Source: Actinomycetota bacterium (GTDB lineage Bacteria > Actinomycetota > Thermoleophilia > Gaiellales > Gaiellaceae). From it: 7,881 nucleotides of DNA. The position numbers and the translations under genes were made by a program. Numbering within the stretch: the stretch's first letter is position 1; each line of letters starts with the position of its first letter. Below the pieces are notes generated by a model. That model did not search any database and was not told the origin of the DNA. It worked only from the letters and a program-made list of their open reading frames with translations. The DNA lies in the NCBI GenBank assembly GCA_005883245.1, contig VAXT01000045.1, positions 1 through 7,881 on the forward strand, written 5' to 3'. Positions 1 through 5,980 of the stretch are shown here, piece after piece.

Positions 1-174
1 CAATCATGGCGCATGGGGCCTTGACGCCGATAATCGAGGCTTCGCCTGCTCGCCCTCGCCGCCGGGCTTCGGCATAACGCCGAGATAGGTCAACCTGGCC
101 TGTGTTTCAGCGCCTACGGCCACAAATTCGGAATCACCATCTGGCGCCTGAAGGCGTGCCGGACAGAAGCCGCT

Positions 175-1197
175 ATGGTCGAGCGCGTGCGCCCTGACGT
201 GTCGCTTCCACATGGCACCGTCACGTTCCTGTTCACGGACATCGAAGGCTCGACGCGGCTCCTGCAGGAGCTCGGGGACGGGTACGGGGACGTCCTGGCC
301 GAGCACCGTCGCACGCTGCGCGAAGAGTTCGCCCGCCACGGCGGAGTCGAGGTCGGCACAGAGGGAGACTCGTTCTTCGTGGCGTTCGCGAAGGCGTCCG
401 ACGCGCTGGCTGCGGCAGAGGCTGCACGGGAGGCGCTCGCTGACGGACCGATCCGCGTGCGGATGGGGCTGCACACCGGCGAGCCGATGGTGACCGAGGA
501 GGGCTACGTCGGCATCGACGTGCACCGCGCCGCGCGCATCGCCGCTGCCGGTCACGGAGGCCAGATCCTCGTCTCGCAGGCGACGCGCGATCTCGCCGGC
601 GCAGATCGGCTGCGCGACCTCGGCGTGCACCGGCTGAAAGACCTTGCGGGGCCCGAACGGCTGTACCAGCTCGACGACGGTGAGTTCCCGCCGCTTCGGA
701 GTGTCGACCAGACGAATCTCCCGGTGCAGCCGACGCCGTTCGTCGGACGCGAACGAGAGCTCGCCGAGGTGCTCGCGCTGCTGGACGCGCATCGCATCGT
801 CACGCTGACCGGCCCCGGCGGCTCGGGCAAGACCCGGCTGGCGCTGCAAGCGGCCGCAGAGAGCGTCGAGCAGTACGGCGACGGCGTGTGGTTCGTCTCG
901 CTCGCTGCGGTACGCGATCCCGACCTGATCGAGCCGACGATCGCGCGAGTGGTCGGCGGTCCCGACGACCTGTTCGAGTTTCTGGCGGGCAAGCGGACGC
1001 TGCTCGTGCTCGACAACCTCGAGCAGCTCCTCCCGGATGCCGCGGAGATCGTCGTCCGGCTCGACGCCCGCATCCTCGCCACGAGCCGAAGCCGCCTCAA
1101 TGTCGCCACCGAGCAGGAGTTTCCGGTGCCGACGCTGCCGTTCGACGACGCCGCGGCGCTCTTCACGCAGCGCGCTCGGCAGTTGGAGCCCCACTAG
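175..1197 (+). CDS. Class III nucleotide cyclase / STAND P-loop ATPase, N-terminal part of an interrupted regulator
   Basis: This 340-residue ORF is the front part of a cyclase-STAND-TPR signalling protein. A class III adenylate/guanylate cyclase homology domain spans about residues 14-165: FTDIEGST with metal-binding Asp22, GTEGDSF with Asp65, RMGLHTGEP at 96-104 and GIDVHRAARI at 113-122. In that last motif His117 stands where the transition-state Asn usually is, while Arg121 is kept. A linker leads to a P-loop ATPase with FVGRERE (189-195), Walker A GPGGSGKT (213-220), Walker B TLLVLDNLEQ (275-284) and the sensor-like ATSRSRLNV (302-310). The ORF ends at TAG just after FTQRARQLEPH, before the GLPLA-type motif expected in this family. 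The same frame continues at once with the rest of the protein, so this is best read as half of a broken gene. ATG 175 is chosen because FTDIEGST usually lies near the N-terminus; no clear Shine-Dalgarno is visible. The product would be cytosolic. If made alone it might still cyclise nucleotide, but could not couple to the TPR sensor. Confidence 0.85.
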   Translation: MVERVRPDVSLPHGTVTFLFTDIEGSTRLLQELGDGYGDVLAEHRRTLREEFARHGGVEVGTEGDSFFVAFAKASDALAAAEAAREALADGPIRVRMGLHTGEPMVTEEGYVGIDVHRAARIAAAGHGGQILVSQATRDLAGADRLRDLGVHRLKDLAGPERLYQLDDGEFPPLRSVDQTNLPVQPTPFVGRERELAEVLALLDAHRIVTLTGPGGSGKTRLALQAAAESVEQYGDGVWFVSLAAVRDPDLIEPTIARVVGGPDDLFEFLAGKRTLLVLDNLEQLLPDAAEIVVRLDARILATSRSRLNVATEQEFPVPTLPFDDAAALFTQRARQLEPH

Positions 1198-1230
1198 ATC
1201 CTCGAGCGCCTCGGCCGCAGCCTGGACTTG
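1160..1230 (+). other. Lesion joining the two halves of the cyclase-STAND-TPR gene (in-frame TAG plus probable deletion)
   Basis: Reading frame 1 runs FTQRARQLEPH, then TAG at 1195-1197, then ILERLGRSLDLLTSG without any frame change. In intact relatives, as I recall the family, FxxRAR is followed by about 35 residues containing CRRLDGLPLAIELAAAR, and only then by LLxPxxILERLGxRLDLL. Here the RAR motif is fused directly to the QLEPH-stop-ILERL segment, so the GLPLA block is absent. The stop occupies a position where Gln is common (LxPxQILERL), consistent with CAG to TAG. The sequence shows the stop; the deletion is inferred from family knowledge. Confidence 0.7.
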
Positions 1231-2565
1231 CTGACGTCCGGGACGCACGACGCACCGGAGCGGCAGCGCACGTTGCGCGGCACCGTCGAATGGAGCTATC
1301 TGCTGCTGACACCCGAGGAGCAGGGTTTGTTTGCGCGGCTGGCCGTGTTCGCGGGAGGCTTCGAGCTCGAGGCGGCTGAAAGTGTTTGTTCCGCGGAGCT
1401 CGACGTTCTGCAGTCGCTCGTCGACAAGAACCTTTTGCGGCACGGCGAGGACGGTCGCTTCTTCATGCTGGGGACGCTCAAGGAGCTCGCGCTCGAGAAG
1501 CTGGGCGACCTGCCGGATGAGGCGTCCTTGCGTCGGCGCCACGACGACTACTTCCTCGCCGCCGCGGAAGAGCTCGACGCGCGTGAGCGATTGTCGGGGA
1601 TGCGTGACCTGAGTGCGGACTCGCTCAACCGCTTCGAGCGGGAGCTGCCGAGCTTTCGCGCGACGCTCGCTGGGCTGTCCGATGACGGCCGGCACGAAGG
1701 CACGGCTCGTCTCGGAGCGGCCCTCTGGCGGTTCTGGCTGAACAGGACGCAGTACCGCGATGCCGCAGACTGGCTCGAGCAGGCGCCTCTGGAGGACAGG
1801 ACGCTGCCGTTGGAGGTGCGGGCCGCTGCCCTCGGCGCTGCGGGCGCGATCGCGTACTACGTACACGACGATATCGACCGAGCGGAGAGGTTCTGGTGGG
1901 AGGGGCTCGAGCTGCGCCGGGTGCAAGACGATCCGTACGAGCTCGGCACGGCATTGAGTTGGCTGTCCAGTATCGCGTGGCGCCGGGGCGACCTCGACGG
2001 CGCGATCGCCTACCACAAGGAGGCATTGCCGCTGTTCGAGCAGGCCGGCGCCGACGCCTTGCTCCTGAACGAGCTTCACTGGCTGGGTGACGCGTACCGC
2101 GACCGCGGGGACTTGGACGAGGCTGAGCGCGTGCTCGAAGAGACGGTGACGCGTGCACGGGAGCGTGGCTTCGACCAGCAGCTGACGAGCACGTTGCACA
2201 GTCTTGGAGACCTCTCGCTCGATCGCCGGGATCCCGATGAGGCGCTGCCCCGCTTCGTGGAAGCGCTCGGCTATGCGGTCTCGACTGGAAATCGGCGCGT
2301 GCAGATCTACTGCGTGGCGGGCATCGGCTGCGCGCTGGTTCAGCAGGGCGACGATCGCGCGGGAGCGCGGCTGTGGGGAATCGCGGAAGACCAGGAACGC
2401 CGCCTCGGCTTCCGGATGCTCGGCACCGAGCGGCAGCGCTACGAGAGCTTGCTGGCGGAGGCCCGTGAGCGCCTCGGTGCGGCGTACGAAGCCGAGCACC
2501 GCGCCGGCGCCGGTTTGACGCTCGAGCAGGCGGTCGCCGAGGCACAGCTACGCGTGTCTGCGTGA
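1228..2565 (+). CDS. Winged-helix/TPR C-terminal part of the interrupted cyclase-STAND regulator
   Basis: The open frame runs from 1198, directly after the TAG, to TGA at 2563-2565; TTG 1228 is the first usable start codon (445 residues). No Shine-Dalgarno precedes it, and the first ATG is at 1465, so independent translation is doubtful. Counting from TTG 1228, residues 1-95 match the segment after the NTPase in STAND regulators: DAPERQRTLRGTVEWSY, FARLAVFAGGFELEAAE and LVDKNLL with a winged-helix-like pattern. About 195-395 hold five TPR-like helical pairs, for instance GTALSWLSSIAWRRGDLDGA and LLNELHWLGDAYRDRGDLDE, expected to form a ligand- or protein-sensing superhelix. The tail GLTLEQAVAEA is typical of the family's C-terminus. 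There is no further stop or frameshift and codon bias stays strong, so the damage looks recent. The gene ends 44 bases from the stop of the convergent TolB-like gene. Confidence 0.75.
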   Translation: MLTSGTHDAPERQRTLRGTVEWSYLLLTPEEQGLFARLAVFAGGFELEAAESVCSAELDVLQSLVDKNLLRHGEDGRFFMLGTLKELALEKLGDLPDEASLRRRHDDYFLAAAEELDARERLSGMRDLSADSLNRFERELPSFRATLAGLSDDGRHEGTARLGAALWRFWLNRTQYRDAADWLEQAPLEDRTLPLEVRAAALGAAGAIAYYVHDDIDRAERFWWEGLELRRVQDDPYELGTALSWLSSIAWRRGDLDGAIAYHKEALPLFEQAGADALLLNELHWLGDAYRDRGDLDEAERVLEETVTRARERGFDQQLTSTLHSLGDLSLDRRDPDEALPRFVEALGYAVSTGNRRVQIYCVAGIGCALVQQGDDRAGARLWGIAEDQERRLGFRMLGTERQRYESLLAEARERLGAAYEAEHRAGAGLTLEQAVAEAQLRVSA

Positions 2566-2609
2566 TTACGTAGCAGGCGGCGCCGTGCTCGTCGATCTCG
2601 AGGAGTGAC

Positions 2610-3638
2610 TCAATCCGGGGGCGGCGACTGCTCGACGCGCGCGGCGTACAAGAGTGTGCTGCCGTCGCGCGACCACGTCCAGGGGCCAAGCCAGGAGGCG
2701 TCGAGTTCGCCCGAAATCTTCTCGACGACGCGGAACGCGCGGCCGTCCGGCTTGACGACCGCGATCCGGCCCGGCTCCTCCCGGAAGAGAGCTAGGCGCC
2801 GTCCGCTGCGGCTCCAGGCGAAGCCCTCCGCCCGGGCGACGCTTCTCACCCCCCGGGTGCGGACACGGACGATCTTCAGCCGCGCAAGTGTCACGAAAGC
2901 GATCTGCCGCCCGGACGGCGACCACTCAGGAGCCTCCGCGTTCTTCGCGACGCGCCGGCGAGCCCGGCCGTCGGCCCGGGAGACGTAGAGGTCTGCTCCA
3001 CCACCGCGGTCCCAGAGGAACGCGAGCCGACCGTCGCGGGACCACACGGGATGTGCAACGACCCCGGCGGTCTTGACGACCTTGTCCACGCCGCCGGCGA
3101 GGCGGGCGACGGAGATCGACTCGGCTTCCTGGTAGGGGTCGATGTCCGTCTCGAGGACGAGCCTTCGCCCATTCGGCGACCAGCGCGCATCGCGGCCGCC
3201 GGCGGCGACTTCGCGCAGGCCTGTGCCGTCTGGATGCACGACGCGCACCGACCATTTCGGGCAGGGACGCGGCGGGCAGACGTCGCGCGTGGCCGTCGCA
3301 AATGCAATGGACGTCCCGTCAGGCGACCATGCCGGTTCCGCTTCATCTTCTGCCGCCGAGCTCGTGAGCTGCTTCTGTCCGGAGCCGTCCGCATTCATGA
3401 CCCAGAGATCGCGATTGCCCGCGGTCGTGCGGACGAAGGCGATCTGGCGGCCGTTCGGCGAGACGGCCGGGGAATCCTCGTCGAGCGGGGTGTTCGTCAG
3501 ATTCCGGAGGCCGGTGCCGTCGACGCGAACCGAATAGATCTCGAAGTTGGGCCGCGGGACCGGCGGGGTAGCGCTCCGGGCGGCAGCCGCCACTGAGCCC
3601 AGCATCAACGCAACCGCTGCGCAGATTCCGAGTCTCAT
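2610..3638 (-). CDS. Exported TolB-like (PD40/WD40-like) beta-propeller protein
   Basis: This is a complete 342-residue protein. A signal peptide (MRLGICAAVALMLGSVAAAA) is followed by a propeller with seven repeats of the WSPDGxxIAF type: 59-68, 104-113, 153-162, 199-208, 239-248, 275-284 and 322-331. Between them are the usual partner strands such as IYSVRVDGTGLRNLT and LWVMNADGSGQKQLT. These are the hallmarks of the PD40/TolB C-terminal fold. It lacks the N-terminal TolB domain and its neighbours are not tol-pal genes, so it should be called TolB-like rather than TolB. Such proteins usually bind proteins or ligands outside the membrane; no catalytic motif is visible. Two Cys (121 and 126, CPPRPC) sit in a loop of blade 3. 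ATG 3638 overlaps the stop of a short upstream frame as TGATG. A TAAAAT hexamer lies only 9 bases before the ATG, so a nearly leaderless message is possible, though no matching -35 is seen. GAGGGG lies too far upstream to be an ideal Shine-Dalgarno. Confidence 0.88.
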   Translation of the reverse strand: MRLGICAAVALMLGSVAAAARSATPPVPRPNFEIYSVRVDGTGLRNLTNTPLDEDSPAVSPNGRQIAFVRTTAGNRDLWVMNADGSGQKQLTSSAAEDEAEPAWSPDGTSIAFATATRDVCPPRPCPKWSVRVVHPDGTGLREVAAGGRDARWSPNGRRLVLETDIDPYQEAESISVARLAGGVDKVVKTAGVVAHPVWSRDGRLAFLWDRGGGADLYVSRADGRARRRVAKNAEAPEWSPSGRQIAFVTLARLKIVRVRTRGVRSVARAEGFAWSRSGRRLALFREEPGRIAVVKPDGRAFRVVEKISGELDASWLGPWTWSRDGSTLLYAARVEQSPPPD

Positions 3639-3766
3639 CAGGGCTCGATTTTAATCCCCTCGTGTAAACGATCGATTAGTTCGCGAACCGCGTCGAACGC
3701 GTCGAGCTGCACGCGGGTGAACTCCACCGCACTCAGCCGGGAACCCTTGATGAGCGAGCGGGGTAC
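3638..3766 (-). other. Coding-like tail (gene remnant or small coupled ORF) overlapping the start of the TolB-like gene
   Basis: On the minus strand the spacer between the two divergent exported-protein genes reads as an open frame ending SAVEFTRVQLDAFDAVRELI and then DRLHEGIKIEP. Third positions are mostly G/C, and the peptide forms a plausible amphipathic helix. Its TGA shares bases with the TolB-like ATG (TGATG), the arrangement seen in translationally coupled gene pairs. There is no ATG in the spacer. GTG at 3725-3727 would give 29 residues without a good Shine-Dalgarno, and the frame further upstream is only the antisense of the 3773-4312 gene. It could be the 3' end of a gene whose body was lost, a very small gene, or chance. 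I do not recognise a family. Confidence 0.25.
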
Positions 3767-3772
3767 GAGTAT

Positions 3773-4312
3773 GTGATGGGCAAAGTCTTCTGCCTCGCCA
3801 TCATCGGCTGCGCAGCCGTGCAAGGAACACTTGCGAGCCGGGCTGAACGGCCACAGCGGACGATCCCCTGTGGCGAGATCATCGAGACCACCCGGTTTCC
3901 GTACCTCGGTATGAGACTCGTCCTTGGAGCGGTATCGGTGCCGCCCGCCTACCTCCGGGCCTATCCGACCCTGGAGACGCCCTGGCGGTACTTCGCCAAG
4001 CACGGCATGGTGGTCAAGAGCGGTGCGTCGGTCACAATCTCAGTTCCGTCCGCATGGCGGAAGCGGGTTGGGATCTCGTGGGGCAACAACGTCCACCGTG
4101 TTTTTCACACGATCCGAGTAGCGACTTGTAGTCGCGTTCCGAAGCGGGGCGACGCCTATGCAGGCGGCTTCTTCCTGCGAAGACCGTCCGCCTGCGTGCC
4201 GCTCGTTTTTGCCGTAGGCGGCCGACGAAAGACGGTCTGGTTCGGCATCGGGGCGACGCTGCCGCTGAAGCATCGTGTTGCCGAGCGATATCGCCAATCG
4301 CACGCCGAGTGA
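3773..4312 (+). CDS. Exported protein of unknown function
   Basis: This ORF of 179 residues begins with GTG 3773 immediately followed by ATG 3776, which is equally likely to be the true start; no clear Shine-Dalgarno decides between them. Residues 1-23 form an export signal (MMGKVFCLAIIGCAAVQGTLASRA). IIGC at 10-13 resembles a lipobox, but the hydrophobic stretch before it is short, so lipoprotein status is uncertain. The mature part has three Cys (33, 119, 141) and a C-terminal block AYAGGFFLRRPSACVPLVF (128-146) followed by VGGRRKTVWFGIG. I recall this block from small secreted actinobacterial proteins of unknown function. There the chain tends to stop soon after FGIG, often with a Cys, whereas here a basic 19-residue tail follows and the partner Cys is absent. 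The gene is divergent from the TolB-like gene and lies 122 bases before the LVIVD gene on the same strand. No enzymatic motif is visible. Confidence 0.72.
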   Translation: MMGKVFCLAIIGCAAVQGTLASRAERPQRTIPCGEIIETTRFPYLGMRLVLGAVSVPPAYLRAYPTLETPWRYFAKHGMVVKSGASVTISVPSAWRKRVGISWGNNVHRVFHTIRVATCSRVPKRGDAYAGGFFLRRPSACVPLVFAVGGRRKTVWFGIGATLPLKHRVAERYRQSHAE

Positions 4313-4335
4313 TTGCCCGTGCATTTCTCCGCCGG

Positions 4336-4365
4336 CTGACAAACCGGTGCGCTCATCGTCGTAAT
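4336..4365 (+). promoter_or_regulatory. Candidate sigma-70-type promoter of the first LVIVD gene
   Basis: CTGACA (4336-4341, five of six matches to the -35 consensus) is followed after 18 bases by CGTAAT (4360-4365, four of six matches to the -10). Transcription would begin near 4372, giving a leader of about 63 bases that carries the hairpin at 4391-4409 and the ribosome binding site. The match is moderate and made by eye. Confidence 0.35.
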
Positions 4366-4390
4366 CGGTAGGGAGAGAGGTTCGCGTCCT

Positions 4391-4409
4391 GAGGTTCGGG
4401 CAGAACCTC
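4391..4409 (+). promoter_or_regulatory. Leader hairpin with duplicated AGGTTCG
   Basis: GAGGTTC (4391-4397) and GAACCTC (4403-4409) form a perfect 7-bp stem with a 5-base loop, 11 bases before the Shine-Dalgarno of the LVIVD gene. AGGTTCG occurs twice in the same direction, at 4378-4384 and 4392-4398, 14 bases apart, so the right arm could pair with either copy. This could be a regulator's binding site or a leader RNA structure; neither is shown. Confidence 0.4.
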
Positions 4410-4420
4410 GTGGTCAACGG

Positions 4421-4429
4421 AAAGGAGGG
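4421..4429 (+). promoter_or_regulatory. Strong ribosome binding site of the first LVIVD gene
   Basis: AAAGGAGGG lies five bases before ATG 4435. It is a near-perfect Shine-Dalgarno and fixes the start codon. Confidence 0.85.
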
Positions 4430-4434
4430 CTCTC

Positions 4435-5805
4435 ATGCGCTCTTTCACGTTCCTGGCCGGGGTGCTCGCAGCCACGTTCGTCGCAGCCGCGGCTGCCGCC
4501 GACCGTGCGCCGCGCTCGCTCGATCCGGACGCGAGGCTCGACGCAGCGATCCAGGTGGCCCAGCAGCGAGGACAAGCGCAGCGGGCCACAGTCCTAGACA
4601 ACTTCAAGTTCGTTGGGCATTCAGATCTGGGAGGCGATATCGACTTCGGCGACGTCTGGGCCCACGGCGACTACGCCTATGTCGGCAGCCGCTGCGGCGA
4701 CGAGGCGCTCGGCGGCGGAGGCGTCAGGGTCGTCGACATTTCGCATCCGACGCACCCAACCGTCGCCAGCACGCTCGTCAACGACGAGTTCACGCGCGCG
4801 GAGGACGTCGTCGTCCGCCACGTGTCGACGCCGTCGTTCACCGGCGACCTTGCCGTCGTCGGCATTCAGGCCTGCTTCGGCAGCGGGCACGAGGGGGAAG
4901 TGCCGACCGGCCTTCGCTTCTTCGACGTCACGCACGCCGCTCACCCGCAGCTGCTCAGCGAGTGGGACCTTCCGGCAGGCTCGATCGGCTGCCATGAGGT
5001 CGATCTTGTCCAGCGCCCGGACGGCACCGTGCTCGCTGGCTGCGCCCGGAACCTATTCGACCAGATCGACTTCAACACGGGGGAACAGATTCCCGGTGCT
5101 GTGAAGTTCGTGGACGCCAGCAATCCGACCAGTCCGCAGCTTGCCGCGAGCTGGGAGATGCCGGTTGTGCCGTTCGGCGGGCTGGGGTGCTTGCCGGTTG
5201 AGTTCGCGCACAGCGTCCGCTTCGAGGACGGCGGTAACGCGGCTTACGTCTCGTACTGGGACGCCGGCACCGTCCACCTCGACCTCGCCGACGCCTCCGC
5301 ACCGCAGATCGTCAGCAACACGCTGATCGCTCCGCCGGACGAGGATGGGGACAACCACTCGATGACACTCGCGAACGGCGGCAGGTGGCTCGTCATCAAC
5401 CCTGAGGACTTCTCGCCTAGCGATTGCGGGCCCGGCTTCGGCGGCTACGGCGAAGCCTACGTCTACGACAACGCCGACACGGACAACCCGACCTTCCTCG
5501 GAACCTTCTCGACACCGAACTCACGCTCGACACGCACCGACGGCGAGTTCACGGTTCACAACACCGAGGATGTGCTCGGCACACAGTTCTTCTCCTCGTG
5601 GTACTCCGACGGGATCGTCTGGTGGACGATGGCGCCGAACGGCTCGTCTCATCAGCTCGGCCAGTTCGTCCCGCCTGCCAGCGACCGCTTCGGCGTGCCG
5701 CTGGTCTGGGGGGTCTACCTCGACTCGAGCCACGACCTCGTCCTCGCGAGCGACATGGGCAGTGGCCTCTGGATCGTCCGGCCGAAGGGTTTGAACCACT
5801 TCTAG
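4435..5805 (+). CDS. Exported LVIVD-repeat beta-propeller protein
   Basis: This is a complete 456-residue protein. Residues 1-22 are a signal peptide with an Ala-rich core and likely cleavage at AAA/DRAP. The mature chain carries LVIVD-type repeats, each a strand ending in VD/FD followed by xxxPxxP: VRVVDISHPTHP (97-108), LRFFDVTHAAHP (160-171), VKFVDASNPTSP (223-234), VHLDLADASAP (280-290), AYVYDNADTDNP (341-352) and the closing LWIVRP (445-450). This predicts a propeller-like fold outside the membrane. Six Cys (87, 147, 186, 203, 252, 331) could form disulfides. AHS (258-260), NHS (307-309), Glu324 and HN (375-376) with SW (388-389) recur in the same order in the LVIVD protein at 6934-7881. 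No proven function is known to me for this type; ligand binding or surface adhesion is common speculation. It is followed by a hairpin and then the matrixin gene on the same strand. Confidence 0.87.
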   Translation: MRSFTFLAGVLAATFVAAAAAADRAPRSLDPDARLDAAIQVAQQRGQAQRATVLDNFKFVGHSDLGGDIDFGDVWAHGDYAYVGSRCGDEALGGGGVRVVDISHPTHPTVASTLVNDEFTRAEDVVVRHVSTPSFTGDLAVVGIQACFGSGHEGEVPTGLRFFDVTHAAHPQLLSEWDLPAGSIGCHEVDLVQRPDGTVLAGCARNLFDQIDFNTGEQIPGAVKFVDASNPTSPQLAASWEMPVVPFGGLGCLPVEFAHSVRFEDGGNAAYVSYWDAGTVHLDLADASAPQIVSNTLIAPPDEDGDNHSMTLANGGRWLVINPEDFSPSDCGPGFGGYGEAYVYDNADTDNPTFLGTFSTPNSRSTRTDGEFTVHNTEDVLGTQFFSSWYSDGIVWWTMAPNGSSHQLGQFVPPASDRFGVPLVWGVYLDSSHDLVLASDMGSGLWIVRPKGLNHF

Positions 5806-5832
5806 CGCCGGAAGTCTAGAAAGCAACGGTTA

Positions 5833-5874
5833 CGAGAGGCGGACACCGAACATCGTGTCGGGGCCCGCCTCTCG
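5833..5874 (+). terminator. Hairpin after the first LVIVD gene, possible terminator
   Basis: CGAGAGGCGG (5833-5842) and CCGCCTCTCG (5865-5874) are perfect 10-base inverted repeats, 27 bases after the LVIVD stop. Inside them GACAC (5842-5846) can pair with GTGTC (5855-5859). There is no T-run after the stem, so it would be a non-canonical terminator or an mRNA-stabilising structure. Confidence 0.5.
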
Positions 5875-5903
5875 GCGCAGGCTCGCCTCTCGGCGCCGGG
5901 CTC
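5867..5903 (+). repeat. Imperfect tandem direct repeat, 18/19 bases, two copies
   Basis: GCCTCTCGGCGCAGGCTC (5867-5884) is followed directly by GCCTCTCGGCGCCGGGCTC (5885-5903), and GCCTTG then begins what looks like a third partial copy. Both copies contain CGCCTCTCG with the preceding C, so each can pair with the left hairpin arm at 5833-5841. The repeat lies just upstream of the candidate matrixin promoter. Confidence 0.7.
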
Positions 5904-5909
5904 GCCTTG

Positions 5910-5938
5910 TTGACCGTTCCGCCACCCCCGCTCACAAT
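5910..5938 (+). promoter_or_regulatory. Candidate sigma-70-type promoter of the matrixin gene
   Basis: TTGACC (5910-5915, five of six to consensus) and CACAAT (5933-5938, four of six) are separated by exactly 17 bases. Transcription would begin near 5945, leaving a leader of about 36 bases before ATG 5981. This suggests that the metalloprotease gene can be transcribed independently of the LVIVD gene before it. Confidence 0.5.
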
Positions 5939-5971
5939 GCGAATGCGTTTACCGCATTTCCCATACCTCAC

Positions 5972-5978
5972 GGAGGGG
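5972..5978 (+). promoter_or_regulatory. Ribosome binding site of the matrixin gene
   Basis: GGAGGGG ends two bases before ATG 5981, with core GGAGG four bases away. It selects ATG 5981 over the longer in-frame extension, whose extra N-terminus (SRRRLASRRRARL) is only translation of the tandem repeat. Confidence 0.8.
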
Positions 5979-5980
5979 TC

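Noticed and set aside
1..174. Possible gene fragment or promoter upstream of the cyclase gene
   Set aside because: TTGACG at 21-26 has no -10 at a suitable distance, frames are interrupted or shadow-like, and no family is recognisable.
1195..1197. Programmed read-through or recoding of the TAG in the cyclase-STAND gene
   Set aside because: No recoding element or pyrrolysine machinery is visible, and the missing GLPLA block at the same place fits damage better.
4..2499. Very long minus-strand open frame (831 codons) opposite the cyclase-STAND-TPR gene
   Set aside because: It is Arg/Glu/Val/Leu-rich with no recognisable domain and lies exactly antisense to a well-recognised gene. Such stop-free shadows are common in high-G+C DNA.
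2566..2609. Terminator between the convergent TPR and TolB-like genes
   Set aside because: Only very short inverted repeats (four to six bases) and no T-run are present in this 44-base gap.
1625..2689. Minus-strand open frame of 354 codons over the TPR region and the end of the TolB-like gene
   Set aside because: It is Arg/Pro/Ala/Ser-rich low-complexity translation, runs across two real genes and has no start signal.
3051..3596. Plus-strand open frame of 181 codons
   Set aside because: It is antisense to the PD40 repeats of the TolB-like gene and shows no motif of its own.
5855..5980. N-terminal extension of the matrixin protein
   Set aside because: The extension only translates the tandem repeat into SRRRLASRRRARL, and a strong ribosome binding site and a signal peptide mark ATG 5981 as the start.
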